The notes: generated by a model from the sequence alone, not told the origin. Shown: positions 45,175 to 54,602, counted from the stretch's first letter. The stretch: DNA of 64,000 bases from Acidobacteriota bacterium (GCA_016185425.1 JACPNQ010000024.1:300054-364053); one strand, 5' to 3'. Numbers and translations: made by a program.

Positions 45175-45927
45175 ATGCTGACACAACCAGCCATCGAGAA
45201 ACTATGTGCCATGCGCCTGCGCGGCATGGCCGAAGCCTTCCGTGAGCAACAGGAGAAGGCCGACTATCAACAACTGAGTTTTGAAGAGCGATTGGGCATG
45301 CTCATCGACCGCCAATGGTATTGGCGGGAGAACCGAGCACTCGACCGCCGGTTGCGCACCGGACGGCTACAGGGACCATGCTGCGTGGAGGACATTAACT
45401 ATCGAGCGGCGCGCGGACTGGACCGGCAACTGGTGCGATCGCTGACGCAGGAGTCGGTGTGGGTGCGGGAGCATCAGAACCTTTTCCTGATCGGGCCAAC
45501 GGGAATCGGCAAGACCTGGCTTGGCCGGGCATTTGCGCAGAAGGCATGCCGGGATGGGTATACGGCGCTGTTCTACAAGGCGGTGGAACTGTCGCGGGAC
45601 CTGGCAACGGCACGGGTCGATGGCAGCCAGCGGAAGCTGCTATCGCAACTGAGCAAAGTGGACGTGCTGGTGATTGACGATTGGGCCATGACGCCGATGT
45701 CGGAGACCGAGCGAAGGGACTGTTTGGAGATCTGCGACCGGCGCTATCAAGTGCGCTCGACGCTGCTGACGAGCCAACTGCCGGTAAACAAATGGCACGG
45801 CCAGATCGGCGATCCGACGGTGGCCGATTCGATTCTGGACCGGCTGGTGCACAATGCGCACCGGTTCGAGCTGGAAGGGGAATCTATAAGGAAGGAACTC
45901 CAAAAACGAAAGGGGAAGGAGGTGTGA
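45175..45927 (+). CDS. istB: IstB-family transposition helper ATPase
   Basis: 250 residues, starting 17 bp after the istA frame. The AAA+ motifs are intact: Walker A GPTGIGKTWLG, Walker B VDVLVIDDWAM, sensor LLTSQLP, and the closing ADSILDRLVHNAHRFELEGES. IstB loads IstA on the target DNA. With istA broken, it could still act in trans on other IS21 copies. Confidence 0.92.
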   Translation: MLTQPAIEKLCAMRLRGMAEAFREQQEKADYQQLSFEERLGMLIDRQWYWRENRALDRRLRTGRLQGPCCVEDINYRAARGLDRQLVRSLTQESVWVREHQNLFLIGPTGIGKTWLGRAFAQKACRDGYTALFYKAVELSRDLATARVDGSQRKLLSQLSKVDVLVIDDWAMTPMSETERRDCLEICDRRYQVRSTLLTSQLPVNKWHGQIGDPTVADSILDRLVHNAHRFELEGESIRKELQKRKGKEV

Positions 45928-46159
45928 TCGAGGGGCACCGGCACACATGTTTCACCCGGGCTGAGCAAGGCAAGGGGGCTCAAACGCCGCCCCCTCGCCC
46001 TGCACCCCCTCCCCGGCTTAAACATCAATTTGTTGACGCGATGCCGATAAGTTTCGCATCATGATTCAGACCAGCGTCGCTTCGCTCCGATGGCTATCGC
46101 CATCAGCTCGGAATTCCTATCGACATCAGATCGGAATCGTTATCGGCTTCGTCGGAATG

Positions 46160-46462
46160 CGCAGCGTGGAGCAAACGAGCGACGAGAAACAGCGCGATCA
46201 CGGCGACACTGGATCGCAGGTAGGGCAGCGCAAACGCCGGCAGCAGCGAGACGGTGCGGCGGCAAGCCTGGCAGAGGTAGCGGCGCACGCGGATCACGCC
46301 GTCGAAGGTGGAGTCGAGGAGGGTGCGAGTGTAGAAGCCGTGCGCGATGAGCGGCTGATTGGCCTGGCACTGCGGGCAACGGACGGGGCGATGGCGGTCC
46401 GGATCGCCCAACTGTTCCAGATACGGCTGCACCGGACCGGGGAAAGGGTGTAGGATTTGCAT
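46160..46462 (-). pseudogene. 5' fragment of a transposase-like (DUF6431-type) gene cut by IS21
   Basis: About 100 residues from the ATG at 46462. A zinc-ribbon-type segment is seen (PVRCPQCQANQPLIAHG ... RRYLCQACRRTVSLLPAF), as in the N-terminus of DUF6431/IS-associated proteins. The frame then passes into the IS21 right end at 46163 and loses its likeness. The rest of the gene is not found elsewhere in the window. Confidence 0.6.
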
Positions 46463-46592
46463 TGTAGGATCGCTTCTGGGAGGGGCAACTCCCAAGGTTC
46501 GTTCTGCGCGGCGGGAGAGTTCATTGGCTGCTGAAACCGAATCGAACTCTCGCGTACACACACTCGCCATCCTATATGCGAAATCACCCCTC

Positions 46593-46642
46593 GGGCTTGC
46601 CACAGGCGGCGGGCGCGCGCGCCCCCCGCCGGTGGCAAGCCC
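46593..46642. repeat. Long GC-rich hairpin
   Basis: GGGCTTGCCAC and its exact complement GTGGCAAGCCC enclose a second stem, CGGCGGG pairing with CCCGCCG, around a CG-only loop. It lies upstream of the truncated transposase-like gene and downstream of nothing obvious. It may be a terminator or the end of a degenerate mobile element. Confidence 0.7.
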
Positions 46643-46723
46643 GGCCCCCCGCACCAAGTCACGTTCCTGCCAGGAACGGGCGGGAGTTAATGTGAGAAAA
46701 ACTACCCGCTAAGCGAACTAATA

Positions 46724-46951
46724 TTGTGGCCCGCTACAGGTAAACGCTACGCCTATCGGCTGACCAGGAAAGGAATCAAGGTCGCTCTCACGTTTGTTCT
46801 TTTCCACCAGCGCTTATGCGGCCCCCTCGCCAACAGTCTCTTTCACCACCAACCAAACCCCGGCTTCCAGCCGAACAGTAAACTGGAAGCCGCCTATCAC
46901 AAGGCCGACACCTCCATTCGTAACATCATCCAACTGCTGGAAGCCGCTTGA
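46724..46951 (+). pseudogene. Fragment with winged-helix-like C-terminal sequence
   Basis: 75 codons (KRYAYRLTRKGIKVALTFVL, SKLEAAYHKADTSIRNIIQLL). The pattern looks like the C-terminal end of larger IS-associated or unknown proteins, where a 'YRLT-x-KG-x-KVAL' wing precedes a helical tail. No start region or upstream domain is seen, so it is probably a remnant. The identification is weak. Confidence 0.35.
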
Positions 46952-47018
46952 AATTTGTTGAAGTATTCTTGTTTACGAATGAAGATGTAAGAATCTAGTG
47001 TGCTGTGGTGCAAGGGGA

Positions 47019-48143
47019 CTAGAATGCCCGAAGTAGTTCGAGCATCTCTCGATCGAGCCGATGGCCCTTCCAGTATTCATACCGCACATCTTTCCGGGCG
47101 CTGTCGAGTATCCCGAATGATCCCCGAAAACACCACAATGCCCATCCCCAGTCTACGGCTTTCCACAGCGTCAGCATGTTCTCCATCCAAGCAAGCGTTA
47201 CTTTATGCGGAGTCTGATTCCAACAGCCCCATTCCCCCACGAAGGTGCGTGATTTCAATTCTGGGACCGAAGAAAACGGTTCAATGCACCAACGTTGCAA
47301 TTGGGAGTTATCCCACACTTGAGTCTCGTTTATTGGCATTGGCCACCGAGGAAGAACTTGTGGCCGCCCGGCCCACGGCGCTTGGTAGTGGGTGAGAGAA
47401 AAGGGCGCGTATCCTCTCGTGCATTGAATACTGTTGGAGATACCAACAAGCTGTAAGACGGGGAGACAGGCCTCGCCAAACATACCATCGATCGCAATCA
47501 GTCGATCAGGATCTTTCGCTCGAATTGTAAGAACCGCCGCCCGCACAACTCGCGCATACTGGTCTTGCGTGCATTTATTTGGCTCGTTTAGGAGGTTAAA
47601 GCTAAGAACTTTAGACGAAATGCCTTTATAACGTGCGGAAAATGAAGCCCACTGTCGAGCAAAGATGTCAAGGGCTCTGTCGTCGGTCCACAAGTCCCAG
47701 GGCTCATTCAGATAGGCTTGATTGATACAGTATCCGGGCGCGCGATGAAAATTCAAGCAAACATGGATGCCATACCGTTTGCCCCACAATACTGCCTGGT
47801 CAATTTCTTTGAGCGTAGCTTCATTCAGTTCGTAAGGGTTCTCTGGTCTAGTCCAACAGCGGTACGACATTGGAAGCCTCACATAGTTAAACCCCCACTT
47901 TGCAATCCAAGCGAAATCCAACTCCTGAAAGCGTTCGTTCCGACGTCCCCACTCCGGCGCGACAGCTAGCCATTCCCGAGGCGTATCTGTGAATTTCTCT
48001 TGAAGGTTAAAGCCGCGCCAGCGAGGCTGTGTGTTTTGAGCGTAAGGCTGGTTATCACCTGCAGCCATTGCCAGCCCCGACATTCCCAACATAACCTGTC
48101 TGCGAGATTCAATCACATCGATCCACTTTCGCATTTTTGGCAT
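47019..48143 (-). CDS. Glycoside hydrolase family 5 (cellulase-like) protein
   Basis: 374 residues. An N-terminal RRQVMLGMSGLAMAAG stretch looks like a Tat leader. The GH5 barrel is recognised by WGFNYVRLPMSYR, GIHVCLNFHRAPGY, the acid/base Glu187 in SFNLLNEPNK and the nucleophile Glu304 in TFVGEWGCWNQ. It should cleave beta-1,4-glucan, mannan or a related glycan. Its base composition is visibly lower in GC than the flanking chromosome, as for the next two genes, which suggests transfer. Confidence 0.85.
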   Translation of the reverse strand: MPKMRKWIDVIESRRQVMLGMSGLAMAAGDNQPYAQNTQPRWRGFNLQEKFTDTPREWLAVAPEWGRRNERFQELDFAWIAKWGFNYVRLPMSYRCWTRPENPYELNEATLKEIDQAVLWGKRYGIHVCLNFHRAPGYCINQAYLNEPWDLWTDDRALDIFARQWASFSARYKGISSKVLSFNLLNEPNKCTQDQYARVVRAAVLTIRAKDPDRLIAIDGMFGEACLPVLQLVGISNSIQCTRGYAPFSLTHYQAPWAGRPQVLPRWPMPINETQVWDNSQLQRWCIEPFSSVPELKSRTFVGEWGCWNQTPHKVTLAWMENMLTLWKAVDWGWALWCFRGSFGILDSARKDVRYEYWKGHRLDREMLELLRAF

Positions 48144-48153
48144 CTCACTACCC

Positions 48154-48963
48154 CTATTTTTTAATCGCTACAACATAATCTTGAATACCATCGGGTATTG
48201 TCCTATAGCAGACAACCTTGGATTGGGCGGACAGCCGACTTACGATATACTCTTCAGTATGCCAAGTTGTATGATATTGTTCAGGGACGATTCCCAACAA
48301 CTTCTTACTCGTGAGATGAAGTATTCCGTATGACTTCAGCTTCTGTATCTGAAATTCCGGAAGTGACCTATGAGCGTTTCTTCCATGAACACTTAGAATC
48401 AGTATTCCTCCTGGCCGTATGACTCGAAACAATTCCTCCAGCCACAAGTCCTGTAGCCGCTCATCGAGGTGCGTGAATACAGAAATGCAGTACACGAGGT
48501 CAAAGGATGCAAAATCAAACATTAGTGGTGGGACCATTTCGTTTGTAAAAAACGACGCGCCCGCGAGATTACTCGAGCACCATGCAACCGCTTCATGATC
48601 AACATCGGTTCCTATAAATGTCGTCGAATGCGTCTTCGCCAGCAATTGTCGAATCGTTCGCCCACACCCGCACCCAAAATCGAGAGCGACACCAGCGTTG
48701 AGAATATCTACTCCAAAAGCGCACGCTATATCCGCAAGTTGCATGGCACAACCTTCGCCAATTGCATTGAACTGACCAACTGAGAAAGATTCTGAGACTC
48801 TGAATCGCAGCAATGCAGGTGGCAGTGAAGGAGAACGATCCCCAAAATCAGATGCAATACACCTAAGCCGAACCCAGAAGGGAAAGATACGGTGATACAT
48901 CGAACTAAGTGAAGATTTAACGTGGCCGGGCAACGTAAATTTCCATTCTGCCATTATATGCAT
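48154..48963 (-). CDS. Class I SAM-dependent methyltransferase
   Basis: 269 residues from the ATG at 48963; the ATG at 48954 and an earlier start at 49002 are alternatives. SAM motif I is VALDFGCGCGRTIRQLL, followed by TFIGTDVDHEAVAWC, FDLVYCISVFTHLDE and a 'VIRPGGILILSVHG' segment. The target molecule is unknown; this type is common in glycan or polyketide gene clusters. It lies 10 bp upstream of the GH5 gene on the same strand, so the two may be co-transcribed. Confidence 0.82.
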   Translation of the reverse strand: MHIMAEWKFTLPGHVKSSLSSMYHRIFPFWVRLRCIASDFGDRSPSLPPALLRFRVSESFSVGQFNAIGEGCAMQLADIACAFGVDILNAGVALDFGCGCGRTIRQLLAKTHSTTFIGTDVDHEAVAWCSSNLAGASFFTNEMVPPLMFDFASFDLVYCISVFTHLDERLQDLWLEELFRVIRPGGILILSVHGRNAHRSLPEFQIQKLKSYGILHLTSKKLLGIVPEQYHTTWHTEEYIVSRLSAQSKVVCYRTIPDGIQDYVVAIKK

Positions 48964-49785
48964 TGTGGCACACTCGCCTAGCGATCCAGAACATCTACGC
49001 ATCGGGATTGATCCGCGCTCGAAGAGTTAATTGCGTCTACGAGTTCCTTGGACAGCAGTCTGGAACAAGGAGGAGTTGAATGTCGAAGGTAAAGAACGTG
49101 GCCTCTAGGGCTTTGGAGAGGCGCTAATTGGCCGCCGCCGGTGGTAGGCACGGCGTACGGGCTGCATGGTAGTCGACCTATTGCGAGGACTCGCCGCCGA
49201 AGACCTCGAGCGGAATCCTTTCCACGGCAACAGCAATTATAGAGTATCGCCCTCGGTAAACGAAACGGTTTTTTTGTGACAGGCCCTATAGTGTCGCGGC
49301 TATCGCCAGAGCCTTGCCGGTCCCCGATCCAAGTTCTATGCCACAAAAGCCAGGCAAGGCCCTGGTGCCACAGTACCGGCCAAGCGTGGATCTAAAGATC
49401 AACGATTCCGAAGCCGAACTCACTGAGAATTTTCGTCAGCAGATAGCGGCCGGGCCCGTTTCATGGCGGAGGAGATCGCGGTATCTGAGCCCGTCTTTGT
49501 TTTCAGGACATCCGGCCTCAAAGGGACGAAGACCTCCCGTCTCCAATTGGTCAGCGCCGTCCAACAACTCCCAACCTTTCCATAGCGCCTCAGCCGTTGT
49601 GCGCTTATTTTGGTGTACAGTGAGTCAAGATACATTGCGGCGGAGGCTCCGAACCATCGAGACTCCGCCTTAAGTCGAAAAGTGTACTAGAGGAAGGGCT
49701 TCACTTGGGCGCCGCTTCTACGCGCATCTGATGACCAGCCGCGCCTACAACAGAAGCCCGTACTCGTGTATTCCGATACGCTCGG
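48964..49785. other. Intergenic stretch without a recognised gene
   Basis: About 820 bases. Several short frames are open, but none shows a known motif, a good ribosome binding site or a protein-like composition. It could hold eroded remnants of mobile DNA; nothing can be assigned. Confidence 0.4.
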
Positions 49786-50955
49786 TTAATTTTCGGTAAT
49801 AACTACCTCAGAGACACCGAAATTCTGAGAAGTGCTCTTCCATACTTGATGATAATTATCACTACAATTGCTACCTGTATTGATGGCGCCTGGAGTGTAA
49901 TATACGTACGTCGTCCACGTACGAGGATTCGATGATGGGTTATCTGGATCCAAGAATCCTTGGCTATTCCGAGCCATGCGCGGTCTGAACATACTCGTTG
50001 AAATAACATTCACAGTACCAGATTGAATTATTCCCGTAGCGGGAATTGGAGAGCGATAGCCGGTGCCGCTACCATAGGGATACGGATCTGGATTAATTCC
50101 AATTCCGTATCCAGGAACGTTATTCCCAGTACACGTTTCATGAAACGTCAATGACGGGCTCCCTTTTGTCGAAGCATCCAGAGATCCGCCTAGCAGAACG
50201 TCGCCAAACTTAACCAGTGTGCCAGATGCGTATGTTTCGCCTCCAGGGCCATACCAATAGTTAAACGAGTTGCCATCCCCTACCGCCGCGAACATCTGCC
50301 CTCCGTACGGTGAGTTCCAGTCGTTGTACAGGGCTAAGACACCGTAGCCTGATAGGGCATCATAGTTTGTGACGTTGTAGACTTGGAAGTCTTCGCCTAT
50401 TCCTGCGGAAGATCCGGCTGCAGAGTTAACAAATGGATACGCAACTCCTCCCGAGTATACCCACGCAAGCGACGTCAGCGAGGTGCCTTTTGCGCCGAAG
50501 ACGTTGTTCTTTGTCGGCGCACTAGCGTAAACACCCTGTACGTAGACAAACCAGCGATATCCTTCATTAGGAACGTTTACATAAACCGCGCGCGGCGCAA
50601 TAAAATCAGACACGCCAGTAGGGTTATTGAGAAGCTTCGTGGGTGTGCCGAAGTTGAGACCATCGCTGGAAGTCGCCATGTACAGTCCCTGATCGGTGAC
50701 AACACAATCGGGGTGTTCTTGGTTGCAGGTGACAAACAGGAGCACCCATTGATACCCGGTTTCGGGTGCTGGTTTTATAACGGCTGGCTGGTATAGCCAG
50801 CGCTTCCCAAAATTGGAAGAAAAGGTGTACTGTTTTGCCGTAGTTGTCACAGTATACGTCCGACCGCGCTGTGAAGAGTAGAGTGATATTTGTGCGGAAA
50901 TCGCCATCGCCGAGAGTAACGACAATGTCGCAATTTGAAAGATAAGTTTAAGCAT
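49786..50955 (-). CDS. Secreted protein of unknown function
   Basis: 389 residues from the ATG at 50955, preceded by AGGAG and followed by a Sec signal peptide (LIFQIATLSLLSAMAISAQ). The mature part is rich in Tyr, Gly, Ser, Asn and Trp and lacks Lys-rich segments. Phrases such as GLYMATSSDGLNFGTPTKLL and IAPRAVYVNVPNEGYRWFVY resemble five-bladed or BNR-type propellers of secreted glycosidases. No catalytic residues can be assigned. Lower GC like the GH5 gene. Confidence 0.6.
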   Translation of the reverse strand: MLKLIFQIATLSLLSAMAISAQISLYSSQRGRTYTVTTTAKQYTFSSNFGKRWLYQPAVIKPAPETGYQWVLLFVTCNQEHPDCVVTDQGLYMATSSDGLNFGTPTKLLNNPTGVSDFIAPRAVYVNVPNEGYRWFVYVQGVYASAPTKNNVFGAKGTSLTSLAWVYSGGVAYPFVNSAAGSSAGIGEDFQVYNVTNYDALSGYGVLALYNDWNSPYGGQMFAAVGDGNSFNYWYGPGGETYASGTLVKFGDVLLGGSLDASTKGSPSLTFHETCTGNNVPGYGIGINPDPYPYGSGTGYRSPIPATGIIQSGTVNVISTSMFRPRMARNSQGFLDPDNPSSNPRTWTTYVYYTPGAINTGSNCSDNYHQVWKSTSQNFGVSEVVITEN

Positions 50956-51058
50956 TTCTATCTCCTGGATGCCAATATGGCATGTGTCCGAGAGTACGGC
51001 ATTGTTTTGTATAAAACAAATAAAATAAATTGATAGGCATATAATATTATACGTAGTG

Positions 51059-51604
51059 GTGCGTCCTGAAAGTCGCATAGTTCTCGCGGGTGAAAGTCCC
51101 GTCCGGGTAAGCGCCGTAGCGCCCGGTAGCAGACTCCAGGCGGGAGGAGAGATCCGACCGTACGAAGCGGAGTGTCGAAAGCCTTTGAAAGAGAAGGGAG
51201 CAACCCAGCGGGCCGCAACAATCAGTGAACGCAATAGCCTCGTGACATTTTCAACCGAAAGGTGTTTGGGAGGGCCGAGCCGCTCATTTCACGGCGAAGG
51301 CAACAGACAGCATCCTTGCTCTGAAAGCAGAGAAACGGAACGGATGCTGGACCTCTCCGGGGTCTCAGGCGGTGGCACGTTGGGAAAGAACAATGCGGAA
51401 CAGGAGAGACCCTACCTGGCAGCCGAGTCGGGCAAAGACCGGGCGTATAAGGCCGGAAGGCTGAAATCGCGCGGAGCCGGGAGGGAGTCCGAGAGGCTCG
51501 TAGTACCCGTGAAGGTGTGCAACACAACACGCCGGAGGGAAGGGGCCTTGCTTTGATCGCGTCTGGGCGGGAGGTAAGTGCGAGGGCATGCTAGAAATGG
51601 CCAA
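51059..51604 (+). mobile_element. 5' fragment of a group II intron (ribozyme part, no reverse transcriptase)
   Basis: The stretch opens with the group II 5' consensus GTGCG and continues with sequences typical of domain I of bacterial introns (CGGGTGAAAGTCCCGTCCGG, AGCGCCGTAGCGCCCGG), then AAAGACCGGGCGTATAAGGC and CACGCCGGAGGGAAGGGGCC. In complete elements a reverse-transcriptase gene would begin near 51590 and domains V-VI would close the intron. Here the sequence stops at 51604, where the duplicated membrane-gene segment begins. The element is therefore dead. Confidence 0.75.
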
Positions 51605-51865
51605 CTTTTGGATCTTGATCTCGAGCGTCGCTTTGATGTGCTCTCATCAGCTTATTCAGCGTCCACGTGGGTGGCATGGCTCTTGACTTGAGCGTCAGCC
51701 GCCATACCGATGTGTTGTCATCAGCCTGCCCGGAGCCAGGCGGAACAAGAACTGCTTTATGAATTCTCTGGCCGAGAGCAGTGCCGGATAGAGCGGTGAA
51801 CGTTGCATTATCCTCTCATCACAGATGGATGAGCCGAGGGTATCTAGCCCGAAAGAGCTGGAGTG
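51605..51865. repeat. Right copy of ~265-bp direct duplication
   Basis: Matches 43084-43350 in direct orientation with several substitutions and a ~6-base deletion. It carries only the last ~27 codons of the membrane-protein gene, so this gene copy is truncated. Bases 51866-52198 beyond it would be the natural continuation of the left flank. They contain open frames (for example 51825-52193) without recognisable motifs. Confidence 0.92.
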
Positions 51866-52198
51866 GGAACCTTATTCATCATTCGGTAGTGGTTCAGTTT
51901 GGATTCGGGGCAGTTTCCGAATACTGGACTCTTCGTACGAGACGCCGCTCGTCAGGGATGGCCGCCTCAACCTCCCGATGTCGCGTGTATTCCGGGCGGA
52001 GGCACCGCGACTTCCCAGAACGCCGTTTCTGGCCAAAGTTGCCGGTACGCCGATGTTCTTGCCGCCGGTGGATTGCTCTGCTCCTTGCCGTTTTGCGAGA
52101 GTTATCGCGTCAAGATCACACGGCCTTGTCGTTCCGCTGCCCTTCCATCAACAGGGAGAATCCGGTGCGCACGCGTACGCTGGGGATCTGTAGCCGCA

Positions 52199-53419
52199 TC
52201 ACTTGCGCGCTGGACTCTTCCCCTCCGCGAACGCCTGCGCGATTCTCTCCGCTACCGAGGGTGTGCCCGCGAACGAGACGTTCGACATTACTGCCACCGC
52301 CAGTCCGCGTTCCGGGAACGTGAGCAGGGACGCCACTTCTTCAACCCAAAAATGGCCATTGTGACCAGCCGCCTGAACCTGCTGACCCGCCAGCGTTACG
52401 GTCTTGAGCTCCCAGCCCAGCCCGTAGCTCGTCTGCTCGCCCGAAGCCAATCGCTGGGGTGTTTGCAACATCTGAACCGTCTGGGGACGCAGCAGCTTGC
52501 CGCGGTTGATCGCCATCCCAAAACGCACCAGGTCCGACGGTGTGGACAGGAAGCCGTTGGATCCTGCGTGGCAAGAATAATCGAATTTGGGCAATGGGGT
52601 CAGGCCATAGGTAGGATTCGCCGCGAATCTCGGATTGTACGGGGTCGCCGCGTCGGGCGGTGGGTCCGTCACCAATTCCTTGAAGGTGTCGGGCATGCCG
52701 AGCGGACGAAGTATTCTCTCGTTGAGAAACGTGACAAACGGCGTGTCTGCGGCGGCCTCTACGACGGCGCTCAGAAGCACCCAGCCAAACGTCGAATCGC
52801 GATATTGGGTCCCGGGCTGGAACAGCAGCGGTTCTTTCGCAAAGAGCGCCACTGCATCCGCCGGGCGCTCGCAGTGGCTGGAAGTCAGGACGCCATCGTC
52901 GGGGTCTTCCCCCTTAAAGCCTGCCACCTGTCCCATCACTTGACGGATTGTCACAGGCCATTTCTTGTCCGGAAAATCCGGAACATACTTCTGAATCTCG
53001 TCATCCAACTTCAACCGGCCTTCGTCCAACAACAGGCCAATTGCAGCCGAGGTGAGTACGATGGAAGCGGTTCCGGTTCGAAAGCGGTGACTGGGCGTAA
53101 CGGGCGAGCCATTCTCGATATCCGCAAACCCAAAACCCTCCGTCCACACGATCTCGCCATCGATACCGACGGCGATCGAGAGCCCCGCCAGGTTGTTCTC
53201 GGAGATGCTCGTGCGGACGATTTGGCGGGCCTGCTCCGCGGCTCCGGCCCACTTTGCCAGCGGCGGGGATTCCATCACAGATGGAATCTCGTGGGAATCG
53301 TGGTGGACTTTCGTCGCTGTGACACTCATGTACACGAACAGTCCCGGAATCCCCACCGCAAGCAGTCCCACACCCAAGAGGATCAGCGAAACCGATTTAG
53401 GAATCCGGCTCTTCGACAT
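52199..53419 (-). CDS. Serine hydrolase (class C beta-lactamase-like) with degenerate active site
   Basis: 406 residues with an N-terminal membrane anchor (SLILLGVGLLAVGIPGLFVY). The beta-lactamase/transpeptidase fold is recognised by GLSIAVGIDGEIVWTEGFGFAD, LDDEIQKYVPDFP, PGTQYRDSTFGWVLLSAVVE and SNGFLSTPSDLVRFGMAI. The SxxK motif, normally like GSxSK, reads RTGTASIVL, so both Ser and Lys are replaced. The Tyr-x-Asn motif reads YRDS. It is probably not a working hydrolase and may be a binding or sensing protein. It lies 23 bp after the TIGR03435 gene. Confidence 0.78.
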   Translation of the reverse strand: MSKSRIPKSVSLILLGVGLLAVGIPGLFVYMSVTATKVHHDSHEIPSVMESPPLAKWAGAAEQARQIVRTSISENNLAGLSIAVGIDGEIVWTEGFGFADIENGSPVTPSHRFRTGTASIVLTSAAIGLLLDEGRLKLDDEIQKYVPDFPDKKWPVTIRQVMGQVAGFKGEDPDDGVLTSSHCERPADAVALFAKEPLLFQPGTQYRDSTFGWVLLSAVVEAAADTPFVTFLNERILRPLGMPDTFKELVTDPPPDAATPYNPRFAANPTYGLTPLPKFDYSCHAGSNGFLSTPSDLVRFGMAINRGKLLRPQTVQMLQTPQRLASGEQTSYGLGWELKTVTLAGQQVQAAGHNGHFWVEEVASLLTFPERGLAVAVMSNVSFAGTPSVAERIAQAFAEGKSPARK

Positions 53420-53442
53420 ATTCCCTCGCGCGTATCCCCCTT

Positions 53443-54573
53443 TTAGTTCTCCGACGGCTTCGACACCTTGTCGATCACCAATACATCAGCAGGAGCCTTT
53501 GTGGAGTTTAGTTTCAAGCCGAGTTGTTCTTGAAATGCGGTGAACAGATCGGGCAGGGCGTCCGCACCCGCCGCCGAGGCCCAATAGGCGCGCTGGGCCG
53601 CAGAAGCACTCGGAAACTGGAATTCGCCGGGTCTCCAATTGAGCGTGAAATCATAGCGGTCCGTAAGGCCGGTTTGATCGATAACGGGGCGGTCGAGCAC
53701 GCGCAACTGCAGTTGGCCCGCGAAGCCAGCCATGGTGATACCGCTGAAAGTCACTCTTCCCAAACCTTGCGAGCCGATCCTTGTTCCGTTGGTGGTATTT
53801 TTCACCATTTTGATGCCGGCTGGTCCATTCTTGCCGATGCTGATCGCATACACAGATATCTCGCGCTTCTCGGTATGGAAGGAAAGGCCGAATCGGCTCT
53901 GTAGCAGATTCTTTAACATGGTCCGGAGTTGGGCATTGCTCGGCTCGCCTCCCTGAGGTAGCCGGGCGGCAATGTCATACCTCTCGGTTTCAGCCCAACC
54001 CGGCCGCCCCGAGAGTTGGGTCAAGTGGATTTCGAATGCGAAAGTAATGATGTCCGCGAGGCTGGTGTTCCGGCTGCGCAATTCGGTGGCGGTTACGTTG
54101 AAGCCTCCTTTGCCCGGCTGGCCTTCGGGGGAGGGCTTGATGGAGGCGACTTCGAATTCCGCTTTCGTGCCTTCGGGCAGTGGCTTGGGTGCAGTGGGAG
54201 GAGGAGGAAGTTCCCAGGCGGTCTCGGATGTGGCTCGCTTTAGTGGTAGCGGGATAGGATTCGTCCCCTGGTTCAGAGTGCCGGTGATTGAGTTTCCATC
54301 GGCTTCGATCTTACCCTCGTAGTTCATGCCGTTTCCTGGAATGGCGATCTTAGCGGCGTTACCCTGGAGCGTGATGGCTCCGAGGTTTAGCTGGCGGCCG
54401 TTCGCAAGGTTATAGAAAGTTCCCTGATAGGTGTTCCCGTTCTTGTCGATCTTGAAGGCAAGCCGGATTCCGTCATTTTGATTGGGAGGTGTTAGGGTTC
54501 CCTGCCAAGTACCTTCGAGAGTCTGGGCTAGAAGCGCGCCAGGCAACGCAGCGAGCAATAAGAGATGGTTCAT
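53443..54573 (-). CDS. TIGR03435 family (soil-associated) exported protein
   Basis: 376 residues from the ATG at 54573 (AGGAAGG upstream), with a signal peptide (HLLLLAALPGALLAQ). An N-terminal beta-rich part (GTWQGTLTPPNQNDGIRLAF, GKIEADGNSITGTL) is followed by the TIGR03435 domain: FEVASIKPS, GRPGWAETERYDIAA, LLQSRFGLSFHTEKRE, RPVIDQTGLTDRYDFTLNW, LGLKLNSTKAPADVLVIDKV, ending in PSEN. The family is greatly expanded in Solibacteres, often near BlaI/BlaR-type genes; its role is unknown. Confidence 0.9.
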   Translation of the reverse strand: MNHLLLLAALPGALLAQTLEGTWQGTLTPPNQNDGIRLAFKIDKNGNTYQGTFYNLANGRQLNLGAITLQGNAAKIAIPGNGMNYEGKIEADGNSITGTLNQGTNPIPLPLKRATSETAWELPPPPTAPKPLPEGTKAEFEVASIKPSPEGQPGKGGFNVTATELRSRNTSLADIITFAFEIHLTQLSGRPGWAETERYDIAARLPQGGEPSNAQLRTMLKNLLQSRFGLSFHTEKREISVYAISIGKNGPAGIKMVKNTTNGTRIGSQGLGRVTFSGITMAGFAGQLQLRVLDRPVIDQTGLTDRYDFTLNWRPGEFQFPSASAAQRAYWASAAGADALPDLFTAFQEQLGLKLNSTKAPADVLVIDKVSKPSEN

Positions 54574-54602
54574 CACAGACCTTCCTCGGGTCGTGAGAAT
54601 AC

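Larger units (their letters stand above)
43351..46163 (+). mobile_element. IS21-family insertion sequence with broken istA
   Basis: About 2.8 kb. The left end reads TGCATATTCCG and the right end, read inward, TGCGCATTCCG, giving the TG...CA ends of IS21. Each end carries several copies of a GCCGATARCGATTCCG-like subterminal repeat, as IS21 elements do (43367-43470 and about 46085-46155). Inside are istA (frameshifted) and istB. The flanks do not show a matching target duplication: the left flank is GAGCTGGAGTG, the right GCGTGGAGCA. This suggests rearrangement after insertion. Confidence 0.85.

Noticed and set aside
51056..51556. Protein-coding frames inside the 51.06-51.6 kb stretch
   Set aside because: The sequence fits group II intron RNA better; the frames lack motifs and start at the intron end.
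51825..52193. 122-codon frame right of the island
   Set aside because: No motif, no clear ribosome binding site, and its first codons lie in the duplicated segment, where the left copy does not keep the frame beyond the IS21 end.
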